Below are positions 50,413 to 62,057 of a DNA stretch of 64,000 nucleotides, one piece after another; within the stretch, counting starts at the first letter, position 1, and every line of letters begins with the position of its first letter. The notes below the pieces were generated by a model, which saw nothing but the letters and a program-made list of their open reading frames with translations, ran no database searches and was not told where the DNA came from. The stretch comes from Russula earlei (lineage: Eukaryota; Basidiomycota; Agaricomycetes; Russulales; Russulaceae), in contig JAGFNK010000026.1 of NCBI GenBank assembly GCA_025769875.1, forward strand, positions 62,001-126,000, in the 5' to 3' direction. Made by a program: the position numbers and the translations under genes.

Positions 50413-51607
50413 ACCGTCGGGGGGGTAGCGGTCGCAAATGATGTGGTGAGGTGTGAAGGGCTCGGAACTGTCACGGCGCGGCCCCCTGCTGGCATGAGCG
50501 TGGTCCGTGCGTGTCTACGTCCCTCTCTCCGGAGGCGCTTAGGGCTCGCCGGACCGTTTCTCGCATGTTGGCACGCCAGTGATGTGATAGTGTGCTAGCG
50601 GGATACTCGTTCTCCAGTGTGCCAGGAGGACGGGTGGTTGATCGATGGGTGAGGGATGAAGACCGCTGAGCGCGCACTTGGAATGGAGATCATGATTGTT
50701 GATGCGCAAATGATGGGTGTTGAGCTGGGGCGAAACTGTCGTCTCCTGCTTTGCTTTTAGTTTATGTCAAGTACGAGTCGATCGTGGTGGAAAAACGGAT
50801 CCGGATCCGTTTTGCCGAACGTTCGCCACGTTCAGGTCGGGGGCACTCCTCCTTTTGGATTCGTGCGTGACAAACGGAAGTCCGCGTGATGGCGCACCAG
50901 CAGGTGGTTTACGTGCGGATTCGTTAAGGGGCCACAGGTGCCACATTCGACCTGGCTCTCGACGTCTGATTTCACTCGCGAATGTCTCTACAGGTAGGAT
51001 TGGGAGGGGCATGAGCAATGAGCGACCCCAGTTCTCCGGGTCCAGCCTTCGGACGCAGGACGCAGATGATCAGTTGGGAGATGGGTTCCGACAGATTGGC
51101 GACGACTGGCATCAGTCAGTTTACAGATTTTCGGAAGTTTCTGAGGAGCGAGGCCGGCGATATCGTACTCTATCGCTCGAACGTTGCGAGGGCGAGAAGA
51201 AAAAGTCGAGAGGCGAGCAGGGTGGGAGGAGAAGAGCGAGCCAAGCCGGGAAGCAGAGCAGCTAGGGCCATGTTATAATATAAATCGATGGATCTGATAT
51301 GCGCGCTTGTACGAGTACGAGAGGACCTGCCTCATGTCGTCCGACGGTGTGCACTGCAGCGGGCCAAGGGGCAAACAAGCCAAATCCTATCCTTTGTCGG
51401 ATTTCATCTCGTTCATCCCGTCTCCCTCTTCTCTCTTCTCTCCCCTTTCCACCACTCCCTCCTCTCTTTCTCTTCCTCGCCATCCCCACCGACCCGTCCC
51501 CAGCTCTTACCGTCCCCCAAAGTCCGCCTTGGCCGCCGCCTTCCCCGCCATCACCACATCTGCGCTCATCTAGCTGCTACTTGCCTTTCACCACTGGGCC
51601 CGCACCC
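50413..51607. other. Intergenic region, TEN1 to basic-protein gene
   Basis: About 1.2 kb. The last 200 bp (51,410-51,600) are strongly C/T-rich, as common just upstream of basidiomycete start codons. Earlier open frames show no domain. No gene supported. Confidence 0.45.
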
Positions 51608-53149
51608 ATGGACTTTCTCCGCCCCCACCTATCCCCTCACCATCTCGCCCAGCTAGCCCCCGACCCCTCGCTCCCCGATCATGCCTCTCGACGACTACGG
51701 CCAATGCTCTCGCTTCCCCACTTCCTCGGATCGGCTTGGGTGGCCCCCGAGTTTCCCTCCAGAGCCCTCCCGCCTCGATTCCTCAACCCAGTACGATCCC
51801 CTCGGCAGCCTCGCGCACGACGAGTGCATCGCGGCTCGCAAAGCCCTCTGCTCGTCCTTCCCCTCACCCTTCTTCCCCACCAATGTCGCGCGAGGGGTCC
51901 TCAGCGACGGTACTTGGACCACCCAGCATCCTAGCGTCCATGCGTTCCTTCAATCCCCTTCATCGCGCCCTTCTCTCCCATCTAGAACATCTGCCGCCAT
52001 ATACTCTCTCGCGGCCCTCCACGTATTCTACAACCCTCGGCACCCGGCGTACGACGCATTTTGGCACCCAGACCTCAAGGAGAGCACGGCCCTCTTCGTA
52101 CATCAAGTCATCAGTACGTACGCCCACTCTTACTCTCAGTTCACGTCGCTCATTCACCTCCCTCAGCCATGAAACCCTCACCCATCTCGACAGCCCCAAT
52201 GACCTGGTTAGGCATCAACGATATGCTGTGGCAGCTCACGGGCATGCAGAAGGAGTACTTCAAATCACAAGGTGGAAAGACGAGCACCTCGCCCCTTGTC
52301 CCGACGCGCCGTTCGCTCAGAAAGCGCAAGCCAGTGCAGTCTCTTCAAGAGCTCAGCACAAGGGAACCTTCTGAGACGCCCGAGTCGCCACGCAAGAGGA
52401 CCAAGACAGGCAGGTCAGACAAGGGATCAGAGACAACTTCGCCTAGTGCCTTCGATCAATCGGACGTGGCGGAAAATAACGCCAGACGATCAGAATTGTT
52501 GCGCATCAAATCCGCAGCGTCCGCCCCACAGGAGACGCGAGGGAACGCAGATGCCACTCCCAGTCCACTCACTATCACTTCCTCTCTACCACCTGAAACC
52601 CATCCTCTGGCGAAAGACAACGTCACCCAGGCCGGCACGTCTGGCACGTCGCGCGTACGCGCCAGGGATGCCACGCGCGGCATCAAGACACCCGCCAATC
52701 TTCCGCCGTCTCGTTCGTCCGCGCGTCGTGCTCGCGAACGATCACCATCATTCTCCTCTGGATCATCAACTGCTGTTTCTGCCACAGGTGGGAACTCGAA
52801 GCGTGCCCGATCTTCTTCCTCTGCCTCCTCCACCAGCACCACAGTGGACGCCCGGGCCGAAACCGGTGCCGGTGGCAAAGGAAAAGGCAAGGCTGACATC
52901 ATGGAGGCGGAAGGGGAAACTGGAGAAGGGGAAGAGGAGGAGGGCGCGGGGAAACAACGATCGACTAGAGCCCGACGCTCCTCCGCCAGAGAGACGGGGT
53001 CGAGACCCTCGAGCCTCAGGAGGCCAGGTGGCGCGACAAGCACGCGAAGTTCTGCGGAGACCGATAAACTCGCCGCGGCGGAACCACCTCGAAGGACAAA
53101 CCGCTCGGTGGTAGCATCATTGCGATCTCGAAAGTCACGTAAATCCTGA
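51608..53149 (+). CDS. Hypothetical basic nuclear-type protein, possible frameshift near start
   Basis: Not a named family. The main frame starts at the ATG at 51681 (MPLDDYGQCSRFPTSSD). Exon 51681-52113 joins exon 52194-53149 in frame (462 aa). The N-terminal ~190 residues look globular (DECIAARKALCSSFP, SLAALHVFYNPRHPAYDAFW, INDMLWQLTGMQKEYF). The C-terminal ~270 residues are disordered and rich in Ser, Arg, Thr and Glu, with likely nuclear signals (RRSLRKRK, PRKRTK). The ATG at 51608, in another frame, begins MDFLRPHLSPHHLAQLAPD and looks like a natural N-terminus. It runs in register into the main protein only if one base shift near 51,685 is assumed. The true start is therefore either 51681 or 51608 with a frameshift. 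Confidence 0.65.
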
Positions 53150-53173
53150 GTGCCAAGCGCGCAGGCGCGCGAA

Positions 53174-53194
53174 TTTTTTTTTTTTTTTTTTTTT
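53174..53194. repeat. T-rich homopolymer run
   Basis: About 21 consecutive T beginning 25 bp after the stop of the basic-protein gene, possibly in its 3' UTR. Confidence 0.8.
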
Positions 53195-54049
53195 GTATAG
53201 CTCTGTTGTTGTGTGGATCTATCCTCCTGTACCATTCTCCATCCGTGAGTTTCCTTTATTTTTTTTCATCGTGTGCAATATAGCGCGGAAAGTTCCTTGA
53301 AAATGACTGATTTGGCATGTCTCAGGTGTATATCCGAAGACATCCATTTACTGGTCTTGCTGGCGTATCATCAGGAGCACGTGAGCCACTGCCCTCATCG
53401 TGTCCTCGCGTCGATTACGTACGGATCACGTGTTCGCGAAGTCGACTCCTCGGGTTTCCAGTTGCACCGCGGATCAGTAGAAGATGCCTCAACCCCCTCC
53501 ATCGTGCCATCCCTCGCCTGTACATGTGTCATACTTCATCGTTTTGCAACTATCTCGCAACAATCGCTTTTTTTTCTGCTTTCGCATCGTTTTTGTTGCA
53601 TCGAGTCGGTATAATGTTTTGCGCGCTGTCTCACTTTATTCCATTGTGTCATGCTTCACAAACCGTACTTACCTGTGAAATGTTACATTTCCCATCGATT
53701 TCCCGCCCCCTGCCCTCCCCCCCGGTCCTTGCGCTGTCTATAAAGCCCAGGCCATTGTACCACGGCAACCGTCTCGGATGGAATCAACTCTTTTTTAAAA
53801 AACTTATTGTCCACATGAGCCTGCGCTCGGTTCTCCGGCGTACTAAATGCTGCCTCTGGGGCCACCGTAACCTCCGCGCGGCGTAGGATTTAGACTCCAG
53901 TCGCCAGTGGCCGTGCGTGCCATTTTAGTCACCGAAAACAGCACGGCCCCTCACCGAGGCGGGGTCTCATGCCTTTTCACGTGCTGCTTTTTTTTTTCAA
54001 CGCCCTCATCCTCTTGGTATTACCACCACTGCAACCATGTCGTGTTGTC

Positions 54050-54065
54050 ACCCCCCCCCCCCCCC
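54050..54065. repeat. C homopolymer run
   Basis: About 16 consecutive C in the gene-free region; a similar run occurs at 55193-55207. Confidence 0.75.
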
Positions 54066-55192
54066 AGAGAGCAGAGCTGAACAGGGAGGTGCCTTGTTGA
54101 GCCGGGGCCGGGGACAGCGGATGGCGCGTTTCTACGCATCGGCCGAGGTAAGAAATGAGATCCCGGGAGCCAAACTGGATGACCGACGTGGAGGGGGGAA
54201 TATTCAGCTCGCCGGCGCCAGTGCCCACTCTAAATAGCGTGTGCGGTAAGCTAGTCCCATCGATCTTCCCTTCTGCCCGCTTGCTTACTTCTCTTCGAGG
54301 GGTTGTGCTGCTCGTGACCAGTCATGCGTGCGTGGTGCGGCGCATTTGTGAGTGTTCGCGGGTGAATCAATCGAATTTTTTTTCCGTTCATGAACACGAT
54401 CAGAACAGTCGAGGATCAACTGCGATGCCAGTGCAGCGGCCTTCTAGATGCCAATAACTGAGTGGCACTCCTTGATTGCCCACTCTGTGCGATGCCGTGC
54501 CACCATCGGCGTCTTCTTTCTTTTAGATTCTATTCGTTTAATGCCAGTTGCGCCTACGTCAATCGAGCTGTATGTCCCCGAGATGGACCACACGGGGAAA
54601 CGTAGAGCAACGAGTCGCCAAAAGCGTCGTCGTCGTACCACGGGTATCTCAGACCCGTTGGCCCCGGTCATTGAGAGAATCCCAACGGCTTTCTCTTTTG
54701 ACTGCCATCGGAGACCGTCGTTCGTCGTCGTCTCGCCTGGTGGCTAGACGACCACCGGCGGTCTTCATACATTGACCGGACCGGGACCCTTCACCCCTAA
54801 CACCCGGCGGTGAGATTGAGATTCCACCCCTGGCGGAGTCATTAGGGAGCTGGGAGCGGGATCGCATCAACCGGGCGCAGCCTTGGCGGAGCGAGAGCAA
54901 ACGACACTGCCACGCCCTTGCCCCCTTGTCTCCCCCACTCCCTAATCAACAATGTCCGTCGGCACCCCCACCCGACCAATGAACTAACCAAAATAGCCTC
55001 GAGCCTCCGCTCGGAGCGAGCCCCGGGCGCACTTTCAATTGCACCGCGCCGTTGGCGGGGACGTACGGTGATCGTGGGGTACCTTTGCAGTCGCCCTGTA
55101 GCTCGGCGACATATCTGTTTTCCGCTCGCTTGTGAAAGGTGAAGGGTCCGCGCTGGGCTGGCTGACTGGGGATGGTCTGAGTTGGCTGGCCA

Positions 55193-55207
55193 CCCCCCCC
55201 CCCCCCC
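55193..55207. repeat. C homopolymer run
   Basis: About 15 consecutive C in the gene-free region. Confidence 0.75.
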
Positions 55208-55739
55208 GACCCGCGAATTCACTTATCTCTTCATCTCTAAGCCAGGGCACCAAGACAAGCTCGGCCTCGAGCCGATTTGAATACCACCCTGAACACTGTT
55301 GGCGCAAAAAACGCGTCTTCTTTTTCGTGGGGCCATCGGGTTAGACGGGCACGCGGCTTTTGTTTATTTCGGGTTCGGTCCTGGTTTGGAAGGGCTGGGA
55401 CGTGCTCCCGTCACACGTGGGACCAAATCCATGTTACCTAGAGAGATCAGGGATCGACAAAGGGATTGACTTGCGGTTTTTTGGTTTGGGTTTCGGTAGA
55501 ATTGCAGGAAGAGTGGGACACTTGATAGCAATATAATATAGAAACAACTGATGTCGAGGTCGAGCAGACGCGAAGGCGGCAAGTACCGAACTCTAGTTCC
55601 CAGGTACGTGTCGTGCTCGTGCATCTTACGTGGCAGCGCATACTGCCATGGTCTCCGTTGATTTGACTGGCGCCGCTCTTATTTCGATGTGTTGGCCATG
55701 TTCACATGCAGGGCTGGCTTTGTTCGAGGTGCCTTGAAC

Positions 55740-55743
<4 letters not shown>

Positions 55744-55771
<28 letters not shown>
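55744..55771. repeat. (AG)14 microsatellite
   Basis: Uninterrupted AG dinucleotide repeat of about 28 bp, flanked by GA and AAGG. Confidence 0.9.
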
Positions 55772-55775
<4 letters not shown>

Positions 55776-57030
55776 CCAAGCGGCCCGACGGATGCGAAAT
55801 ATAAGGGAAGCGATAATCAAGGAACCAGAGCCGACTTATGGGGGAGGCCATGTTCCACAAGGAGGGCATGCAGGTTTTTCGTTTGTTTTCGTTTTCATTT
55901 ATGATTCTCACCTTTTTTATTATTTCACGACTCGCGGATTTCACACCTCGGTTCCCTCCCATTTCCGTTCCTTATCTTTTCTGCTCGTGTCAATAAGATT
56001 AATCTTGACAATCGGGCGTCCGATGCAGACGCAGTGGTTTATCGCGTGGTACGACGAACCATTAGTCGCGATCTTTGCATTAATCAGCGTCGAGTCATTA
56101 CCGCCCGGATCGAGGGGAGTTTTCACAGACCAGAACGCAACACAACACCAACGCCACTATCCCAACGTAAGCGGGGCCGCAATTGACAACTCTTCACAAG
56201 TGCGTGATCAATGGTGTGAGCTGGTCACTTGCCCTCCAGCTTCTATTGCGAAGCGTGTCTCGTCCTGCTGCTTGACTCTATGGACGGGTCACCCGTCATG
56301 CTATATGGATCAAGGGTCATCGATGCCGGAAACGAGTTGCCATGAAACGAGTTGATGCAAATCCGGGAATCCGTGCACCCCGTCCCCAACCTCTCCACGG
56401 CCGCGGATCAAAGGAGGGAGAGGGGTAGCCGGGCGTTTTGTTATGTTGCCGGAAGCTCATGGCCTCGGTCTTCATCACAGATACCGTCGATTAGACGCCG
56501 AGGTGAGGCAAGACTTGCTAACCATAAGCGGTCTTCGTCGGCGTCTCAACTTTCCTCCGACCGCGGTAATGTACAATCGGTATCGCGCGTGTTGAACGAT
56601 GCGGTTTGTTCACAGAACTTGTCCTTCAAGCTTGTTCACCGGCGAGATGAGATCCTACCCCTCTGGACGCCTTCTTGACTGCGATGCTTTGGCTTGCCGC
56701 TCATCAAGGTACGGAGGAATGGTCATTAGGATTACTCGACGCCATTCCTTTGCCTCGAAAAGACGGATAGGCACCCACTTCACCTTTCTCCCCAAATGCG
56801 TGAGGGGCCTTTCAAATTGCATTCGCGAAGCAATCAAAATTCCGTACAGCCCCGGGCCAGGTAGGTAATGATGACACTAGAGATAGTTTGCTTACATGGT
56901 AAATTCATGAATTAATCACCTAAACACACCCAATCTAAAGCCGCGATCTAAGAGGACTACTTGCTGTACAGCGCCTCTCGCTAGGTGGCGTCGTGGGTCC
57001 CGAATCTCTAGAGTGCATAAAACTGACAGT

Positions 57031-57098
57031 GTCGGAAAATTGGGAGGCCATCATAACACCATTATATTTGCATCATAATGGCCTCCCAATTTTCCAAC
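57031..57098. repeat. Inverted repeat forming a long hairpin
   Basis: An 18-bp perfect arm at 57034-57051 (GGAAAATTGGGAGGCCAT) pairs with its exact reverse complement at 57078-57095. Pairing extends on both sides with few mismatches to ~25-bp arms and a short AT-rich loop. The arms lie 114 bp outside the 3' end of the MTQ1-type gene. Confidence 0.85.
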
Positions 57099-57211
57099 AA
57101 GCTTATCCTTTCAGTCCCACGCTGGGACAGATCTGAGAAAGCATTGACCAATCGTAGCGAGTAATATTGTGCCAAGAGGTTTAGACCTCGCCGTTGCAAC
57201 CAATAGTGATA

Positions 57212-58238
57212 TTATTCATGACAGCGTGCAACGACTACTCTTTCCTTGCCCCACTGATCAGTCCAAATCTCCGTCTTATTCATTCGAGCGACGTCGTGCA
57301 TTATGTCCTGTACAGCGCGTGCCTGACCATCTCCCACCTCAAGGACAAGCCAGCCATTCGTGGCAAGAATGCGGCCCTGGGCGACTAAACGAGCGATATC
57401 CAGATAATACGTGAGTCCGCCAGTGTCCGGTGCCCCGGGCGGATCCCCCAAAAGCGCCGCGGGATCCTCGAAACCTCGCACAGATCTGTCCAATATGGCA
57501 TATTGTTCTCGAGGGATGTAAGGTGGATTGGCGGTGATGATGTCGAAGGGTGCCCAAGAGGAGATGGTCTCGATAAGCTTAGGGGTGTCGCGGACATCGG
57601 CGTGGAGAGGAATGAACACATTCTTGGCAGTGGCTACAAGTGGGGCCGGACCCGTTGGAGGGTTAGGGCGCCGGGCCAGAGGTGACCGGGGGTGAGGAAA
57701 TGTCAGATCCACGACGGAAGCATGCGCAAGTGCGTTGTCTTTTGCGAGCTGCAGTGCTTCCAGGGACGTGTCAATCCCTACAGCGAAAACGGAACCGGGA
57801 CGCCAGGCGGCGCACAAAAGAAGGGATATGCAACCGGACCCCGTGCAGAGATCGAGCACGTGAACGGGCTTCTGCGGGGAGGGTGTGATAGAGTGCGCGA
57901 GGCGCAAGGTCCAGTATTCAGTTTCGGGGCGTGGGATTAAGACGGGAGGCCGGGTAAGGATGTCAAGAGTACCGAAAGGCTGCGTGCCTTGGGCCTATTC
58001 GTCAGCGGATAGAGAGGGAAGGGTGCGGATGCAAGGACGTACCGAGAATGTATTGTATGGGTTCGCCACCGACACGTCTAGAAAGCATTGTTGAAAGGGT
58101 GGGAAATGGGCGCGTTCTGGTGCTCTTTGAAAAATGAATGGCCTGCATCAGCCATTTTAGCTCGAGACGTGCATTATCTCTACCAATAGAGCGGCTGAGA
58201 GTGGCAACAAGTTGCGCAATGTGTTGGGAACGAGGCAT
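57212..58238 (-). CDS. mtq1: HemK-type peptide release factor glutamine methyltransferase
   Basis: SAM-dependent enzyme that methylates the Gln of the GGQ motif of class I release factors; the Mtq1 type acts in mitochondria. Exons are 58043-58238 and 57212-57987, sum 972 nt (323 aa). The N-terminal helical domain is seen in SRRVGGEPIQYILGTQPFG; next comes the family block VLIPRPETEYW, the SAM-binding motif VLDLCTGSGCISLLL, and the diagnostic substrate-binding NPPY (DIITANPPYIPREQY). The C-terminal VLEVGDGQARAV strand completes the fold. The start is the ATG at 58238. There is no strong mitochondrial presequence, so location is inferred from family. It is divergent from the Ert1-type gene. Confidence 0.9.
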
Positions 58239-58709
58239 AAATAGGATACGGACCGAGTTCCGAGGATGACAGGATGATGATGATTGAAAACAAGCGAGAG
58301 GGGCGTAACGACAAAAGAAGGGGTGGCTGAAGATTGATTGAGGGTTACAGCATCATGATGGGTCGTGTTGTAAATGCACGACGCGTCGCAGTGTGGTGTG
58401 AATGGGAGGGGCAGGGCTTCGGAGGAGTGGTGGACGAGATCGGGCCGTAGAGCCGAGGCGGAGTTAGGACCGACCGAAGAGAGATCTTCTTGGGTTGCAG
58501 TTGCGTCGCGTCCGAGTCCGTCCCAGTTGCTTCATGAGCTCACCTCGTCAACGCTATCGCTATCGCTCGACCCCTCGAGGGGCCTCGCCCTGCCATCTCC
58601 CATTGCCGTACAGATCTTCTCGCTCTGCTTCTCTTAATTTCCAACACACATATATAAATCCTCTACATCATCCCCGGCCCGCCGTGCCTCTCCTCCCACA
58701 CCCCTTTCC
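58239..58709. promoter_or_regulatory. Divergent promoter region, MTQ1 / ERT1
   Basis: 471 bp between opposite start codons. The last 200 bp before the ERT1-type ATG are C/T-rich. A TATATAAAT sequence near 58651 sits about 60 bp above that ATG and could be a TATA element; this is inference. Confidence 0.45.
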
Positions 58710-60845
58710 ATGTCAACACTCCCTCCTCTTCTTACCATCAATCCCACATCTCTCTCTGATATGCCATCCATAGGACAGACTCACTCCATCGTCGTCTCTG
58801 CTTCTTCCTCCGAGACAACAAGACCCACCAGGGCGTCGACATCAACATCGGATTCCACCACCCCATCCAAGCGACGGCGTCAAGATACGGCATCAGATGT
58901 AGACCAATCCCCTTCTACTGGAGCAGGTCCTATTCGCAACGTGCGAAAGGACAAGGATGGTCCCCGGAAGAAGAAGGCCGCAAGAGCGTGTATCCACTGC
59001 CAGAAAGCCCATCTGACCTGTGACGATTGTGCGTATGGCATTGTCCGATCACCCATTCTAAACTTATCATCGCCGTCCTCAATCACATGATTTCTAGCCC
59101 GTCCTTGCCAGCGCTGTACCAGGCGTGGCATGGCAGGCTCGTGTGTCGAGGGTCATCGGAAACGCGCCAAGTATCTTCTGGGCGAGGCCGAACTGGGTTC
59201 GTCACTCGCTTCATATGAATTCCAGCTATCCCTGCTCACTCCAAACAGAGCTTCTCAAGAGGAATAAAACTGGCGCTGCTAGCAGCACCGTGAACACCAC
59301 AACTCCGCCCGTTCAACCGCAAGCGCCAACCCCAAAACCTCCTTCAGGTATGGCTATTTCTGCCACCGCCGCCCCATTTCTCATCTCACGGGTTTGTATG
59401 CAGTCATGGACACCTTCCCTATGGACCCTCTGTTCAACTCGGCCTTCGAGACGCCGTCTTTTCTTTTTGGCTCGGAAGTTGCCAACCTCGAGTACTCCAT
59501 TCTTTCTGCAATCCTGGGCACCTCTTCTGAAGGCAACCCGCCTACGGATTCTAACTCCACCACTCCACCACCTTCCGCACATCCCTTCTCTACTCGCCCG
59601 TCATCGGAGTATGCGCACACCTGGCCTGGTCGGCCCAACCCCAGCACCTTGTCGCCTTCCGAGCCTGCCGGCTTCCTCATTCCACCCTTTGTTCCAGTAC
59701 GCCATTTCAAACCCTGTTTGAAATTAAAATTTCCTTTTACCGATCGTTCACAGACAGGCTCAAGATCGTCCTCCACCGACTTCCTCGACCAGTCCTTCTC
59801 TTCGCTAGGGCCTGTCAGCACTGCCCCTACTTCATCTGCTCAGACCCCGTCGGATCCCTTCGCCTCCACTGCATCACAAGCAATTTCGGCTACTTCCCCC
59901 TCACAATCCGCATTGCACCCCCTCGCTCCTCGTTGGCCGCTTTCCTCCTCAGACTCGGCGTACGTATCACGGCCACTCCTCATCCTTTGTTACTCAACAC
60001 AACCACGTTGTCTCTAACAGTGAACTCGAACTTTCGGGGCCCAAGACTGCCGAGGAAGTCTATGGGAGCATCACGAAGCCATACGATTATACCGAAGGCT
60101 ATCACTTCTTGATGAAGGTTCTTCCTTTCCGGTATGTTCATGACCATCAAGCGAGGTTTGTTGGCACCTGATCACGTTCTAAGGTTTGAGAAGAACGACA
60201 TTCTCCGGATCGTACGAGCCCTGGCCATTTTTAGGCCATCACTCATAGCGCTTCAAATGCCACTTAGCGAGGAAGACGAGATCTTTGTCGAAAAATGTGT
60301 ACAACGGTCGGTAATCGTAAGTAGCGGCCACTGTTGAGGTCGTTCCTCGCTTGATCATGTGGGTTGTCATGCCACCGTGTAGGAATTGAACAAGCTTATA
60401 GCCTACAGTGGCACACCCACTGTCGTTTGGCGAAGGACGGGCGAGATATGCCTTGTTGGGCCCGAGTTCTGTATGCTCACCGAGTGGAGCAAGGAGGAAT
60501 TACTGGGTACCAAGAAGTACATTTGGGAGGTGAGCGCTTGAGTACGTGATTGAGTTGACATCGCTCACGTTCGTTTAGCTATTTGAGAACCAGTCAGCCG
60601 TGGAATATTGGGAGAATTTCGCCACGCACGCGTTTGAGAACACGGCGCAATCAGTTTACTCCCACTGCGTACTGTTAAAACCTGACGGCACCCCTGTTCC
60701 TGCAACGTTTTGCTTCCACATCCGTCGTGATCTATTTGATTTACCAAGCCTTGTCATAGGTAGGTGAAGCTTTATGCCTGCTGATCATCGTGTATCAATA
60801 ATATTCTTTCACGTGACAACAGGCCAGTGGCTTCCGCTGCTTTAG
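58710..60845 (+). CDS. ert1: Zn2Cys6-PAS transcription factor, Ert1/AcuK type
   Basis: Regulator of gluconeogenesis and non-fermentable carbon use in other fungi. The zinc cluster spans the first intron: CIHCQKAHLTC then DDSRPCQRCTRRGMAGSC, six Cys in the C-x2-C-x6-C-x5-C-x2-C-x8-C pattern, followed by GHRKRAKYLL. A Pro/Ser/Thr-rich middle includes FPMDPLFNSAF and FGSEVANLEYSILSAILG. Then come YDYTEGYHFLMKVLPFR, FEKNDILRIVRALAIFRPS and a PAS domain (LIAYSGTPTVVWRRTGEICL, then LTEWSKEELLGTKKYIWELF). The end is SAVEYWENFATHAFENTAQS with a final exon giving IGQWLPLL before the stop at 60843. Start at 58710; the ATG at 58761 is an alternative. About ten short exons. Confidence 0.87.
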
Positions 60846-61636
60846 ATTGCTATCTCTTCATGTCCGCGGCGTTTATATCCTTTTTTCGATACACGTATCT
60901 TTCGTTCCTGTTCTCCTTGTGTCCTATCGTGTTTTGTCTTTTGATATCTTTATCATTTCACACCCCCTCGTTTGCCTCATCCCCACCATTTCTCTTCCCT
61001 CGCATCCTACATCTCTATTCTTTTTTCCCCCCTCATCTTTAGGAAACGGGCATGCGAAGTTCGTTCTGTGTACGATATCTTCCTGTGTATCATTCGCTTT
61101 AGCAAGGTTATGAGAGAAAACTACGAATGCATGTCCACGTTGCAACCCACGACACTTGACGTCCAGTATGCCTGAACACGAAAGTTGCCCTAACCCAAAC
61201 CAGCATCGTTCATGAACATGAACGAGATCATGGCATCGTTATCACCTCCCCCCAACTACTAGTACAACCTTGCTCTCAGTCTATTTCAGATTGTACCTGA
61301 CCTTGGATCAAGTCACATGAACTCTACGTGCCCGTGGTGGTGCACTACAGTGTCTATGTCGTCTACAGTTCTTAACTGGGGTCTACAGACTGGAAACATT
61401 TTTCCTGATGACTGCTGAAAACCTGAACCTTTGGCATAACATCCCTACTGAGAGAGGAAACCCCCAAAACTGGTTCTTTTACTCCAAAAAAGACAGCACA
61501 TACTCATATTGGTGTTTGCTTTAACCCAGAGCCATCAGGAAAGCACCAACCTAAATTGTGGTGCATGTACAGATGTTGTTTGTGACTGATTGCCTGATCA
61601 CATGCCAAGACTGACTGGCTGGGTCAATGGCTGTAT
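60846..61636. other. Convergent intergenic region
   Basis: About 790 bp between the 3' ends of ERT1 and the small secreted protein gene. T/C-rich near 60.85-61.03 kb. No gene seen. Confidence 0.45.
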
Positions 61637-62057
61637 CTACGGTTTCTCATTTTTCGATCTTCCTCTTTGTCGTTCCATTTCCAATAATCGGGCCGCTAAA
61701 GCTTTCTTTTCCTCTAAAATCTGGCGCTGCCATTCCCCGGGGCTCAACTCCCCCTGCAGCCATGGGCTTCCAACAGAACCCTCACCATGACTCGGCCCTG
61801 CGGAATCCGACGATGCCGGGGCATACCGATCACGTCTCGCCCGGCGTAAGGATAACCACCCCGGGAAATCTGCATGCAGGAACGTTCGCCCTGTGGAGTC
61901 GTCGAATGTACTGCAAGGCAGGACGATGTCAACTTCAGGGGGTTCAACGGAACTTGAAGAGGTGGGTGTACCTAGGATCAGACCTGGGAGGAAGTGCCAG
62001 CGAGGGAGCGACGCCGACAGCGATGCAGAATATGGCAAAAACGGAGCAAGTACGCAT
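61637..62057 (-). CDS. Small secreted protein, 119 aa, unknown family
   Basis: Two exons, 61972-62057 and 61637-61910, joined across a 61-bp intron (61911-61971, donor GTACAC, acceptor TTGCAG); sum 360 nt, 119 aa. Residues 1-~22 form a textbook signal peptide (MRTCSVFAIFCIAVGVAPSL, then ALP, probable cleavage after Ala). The mature part begins PRSDPSTFDDSTGRTFLHAD, is rich in Ser, Gly, Arg and Glu, and ends in a basic helix-like segment (GEWQRQILEEKKALAARLLE). After the signal peptide there are no cysteines, so it is not a cysteine-rich effector or hydrophobin. A plus-strand open frame (61627-62328) covers the same DNA but shows no domain; the minus-strand signal peptide plus intron is the better reading. 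Function unknown. Confidence 0.62.

Larger units (their letters stand above)
53150..57211. other. Gene-free 4-kb region with homopolymers and a hairpin
   Basis: No open frame on either strand shows a domain or a usable exon chain. It holds a T run (53174-53194), C runs (54050-54065 and 55193-55207), an AG dinucleotide repeat (55744-55771) and a strong inverted repeat (57031-57098). It may include promoters or decayed sequence; nothing else can be supported. Confidence 0.5.

Noticed and set aside
55792..56355. Plus-strand 187-codon open frame
   Set aside because: Starts in an AG repeat region, shows no family resemblance and no supporting splice sites.
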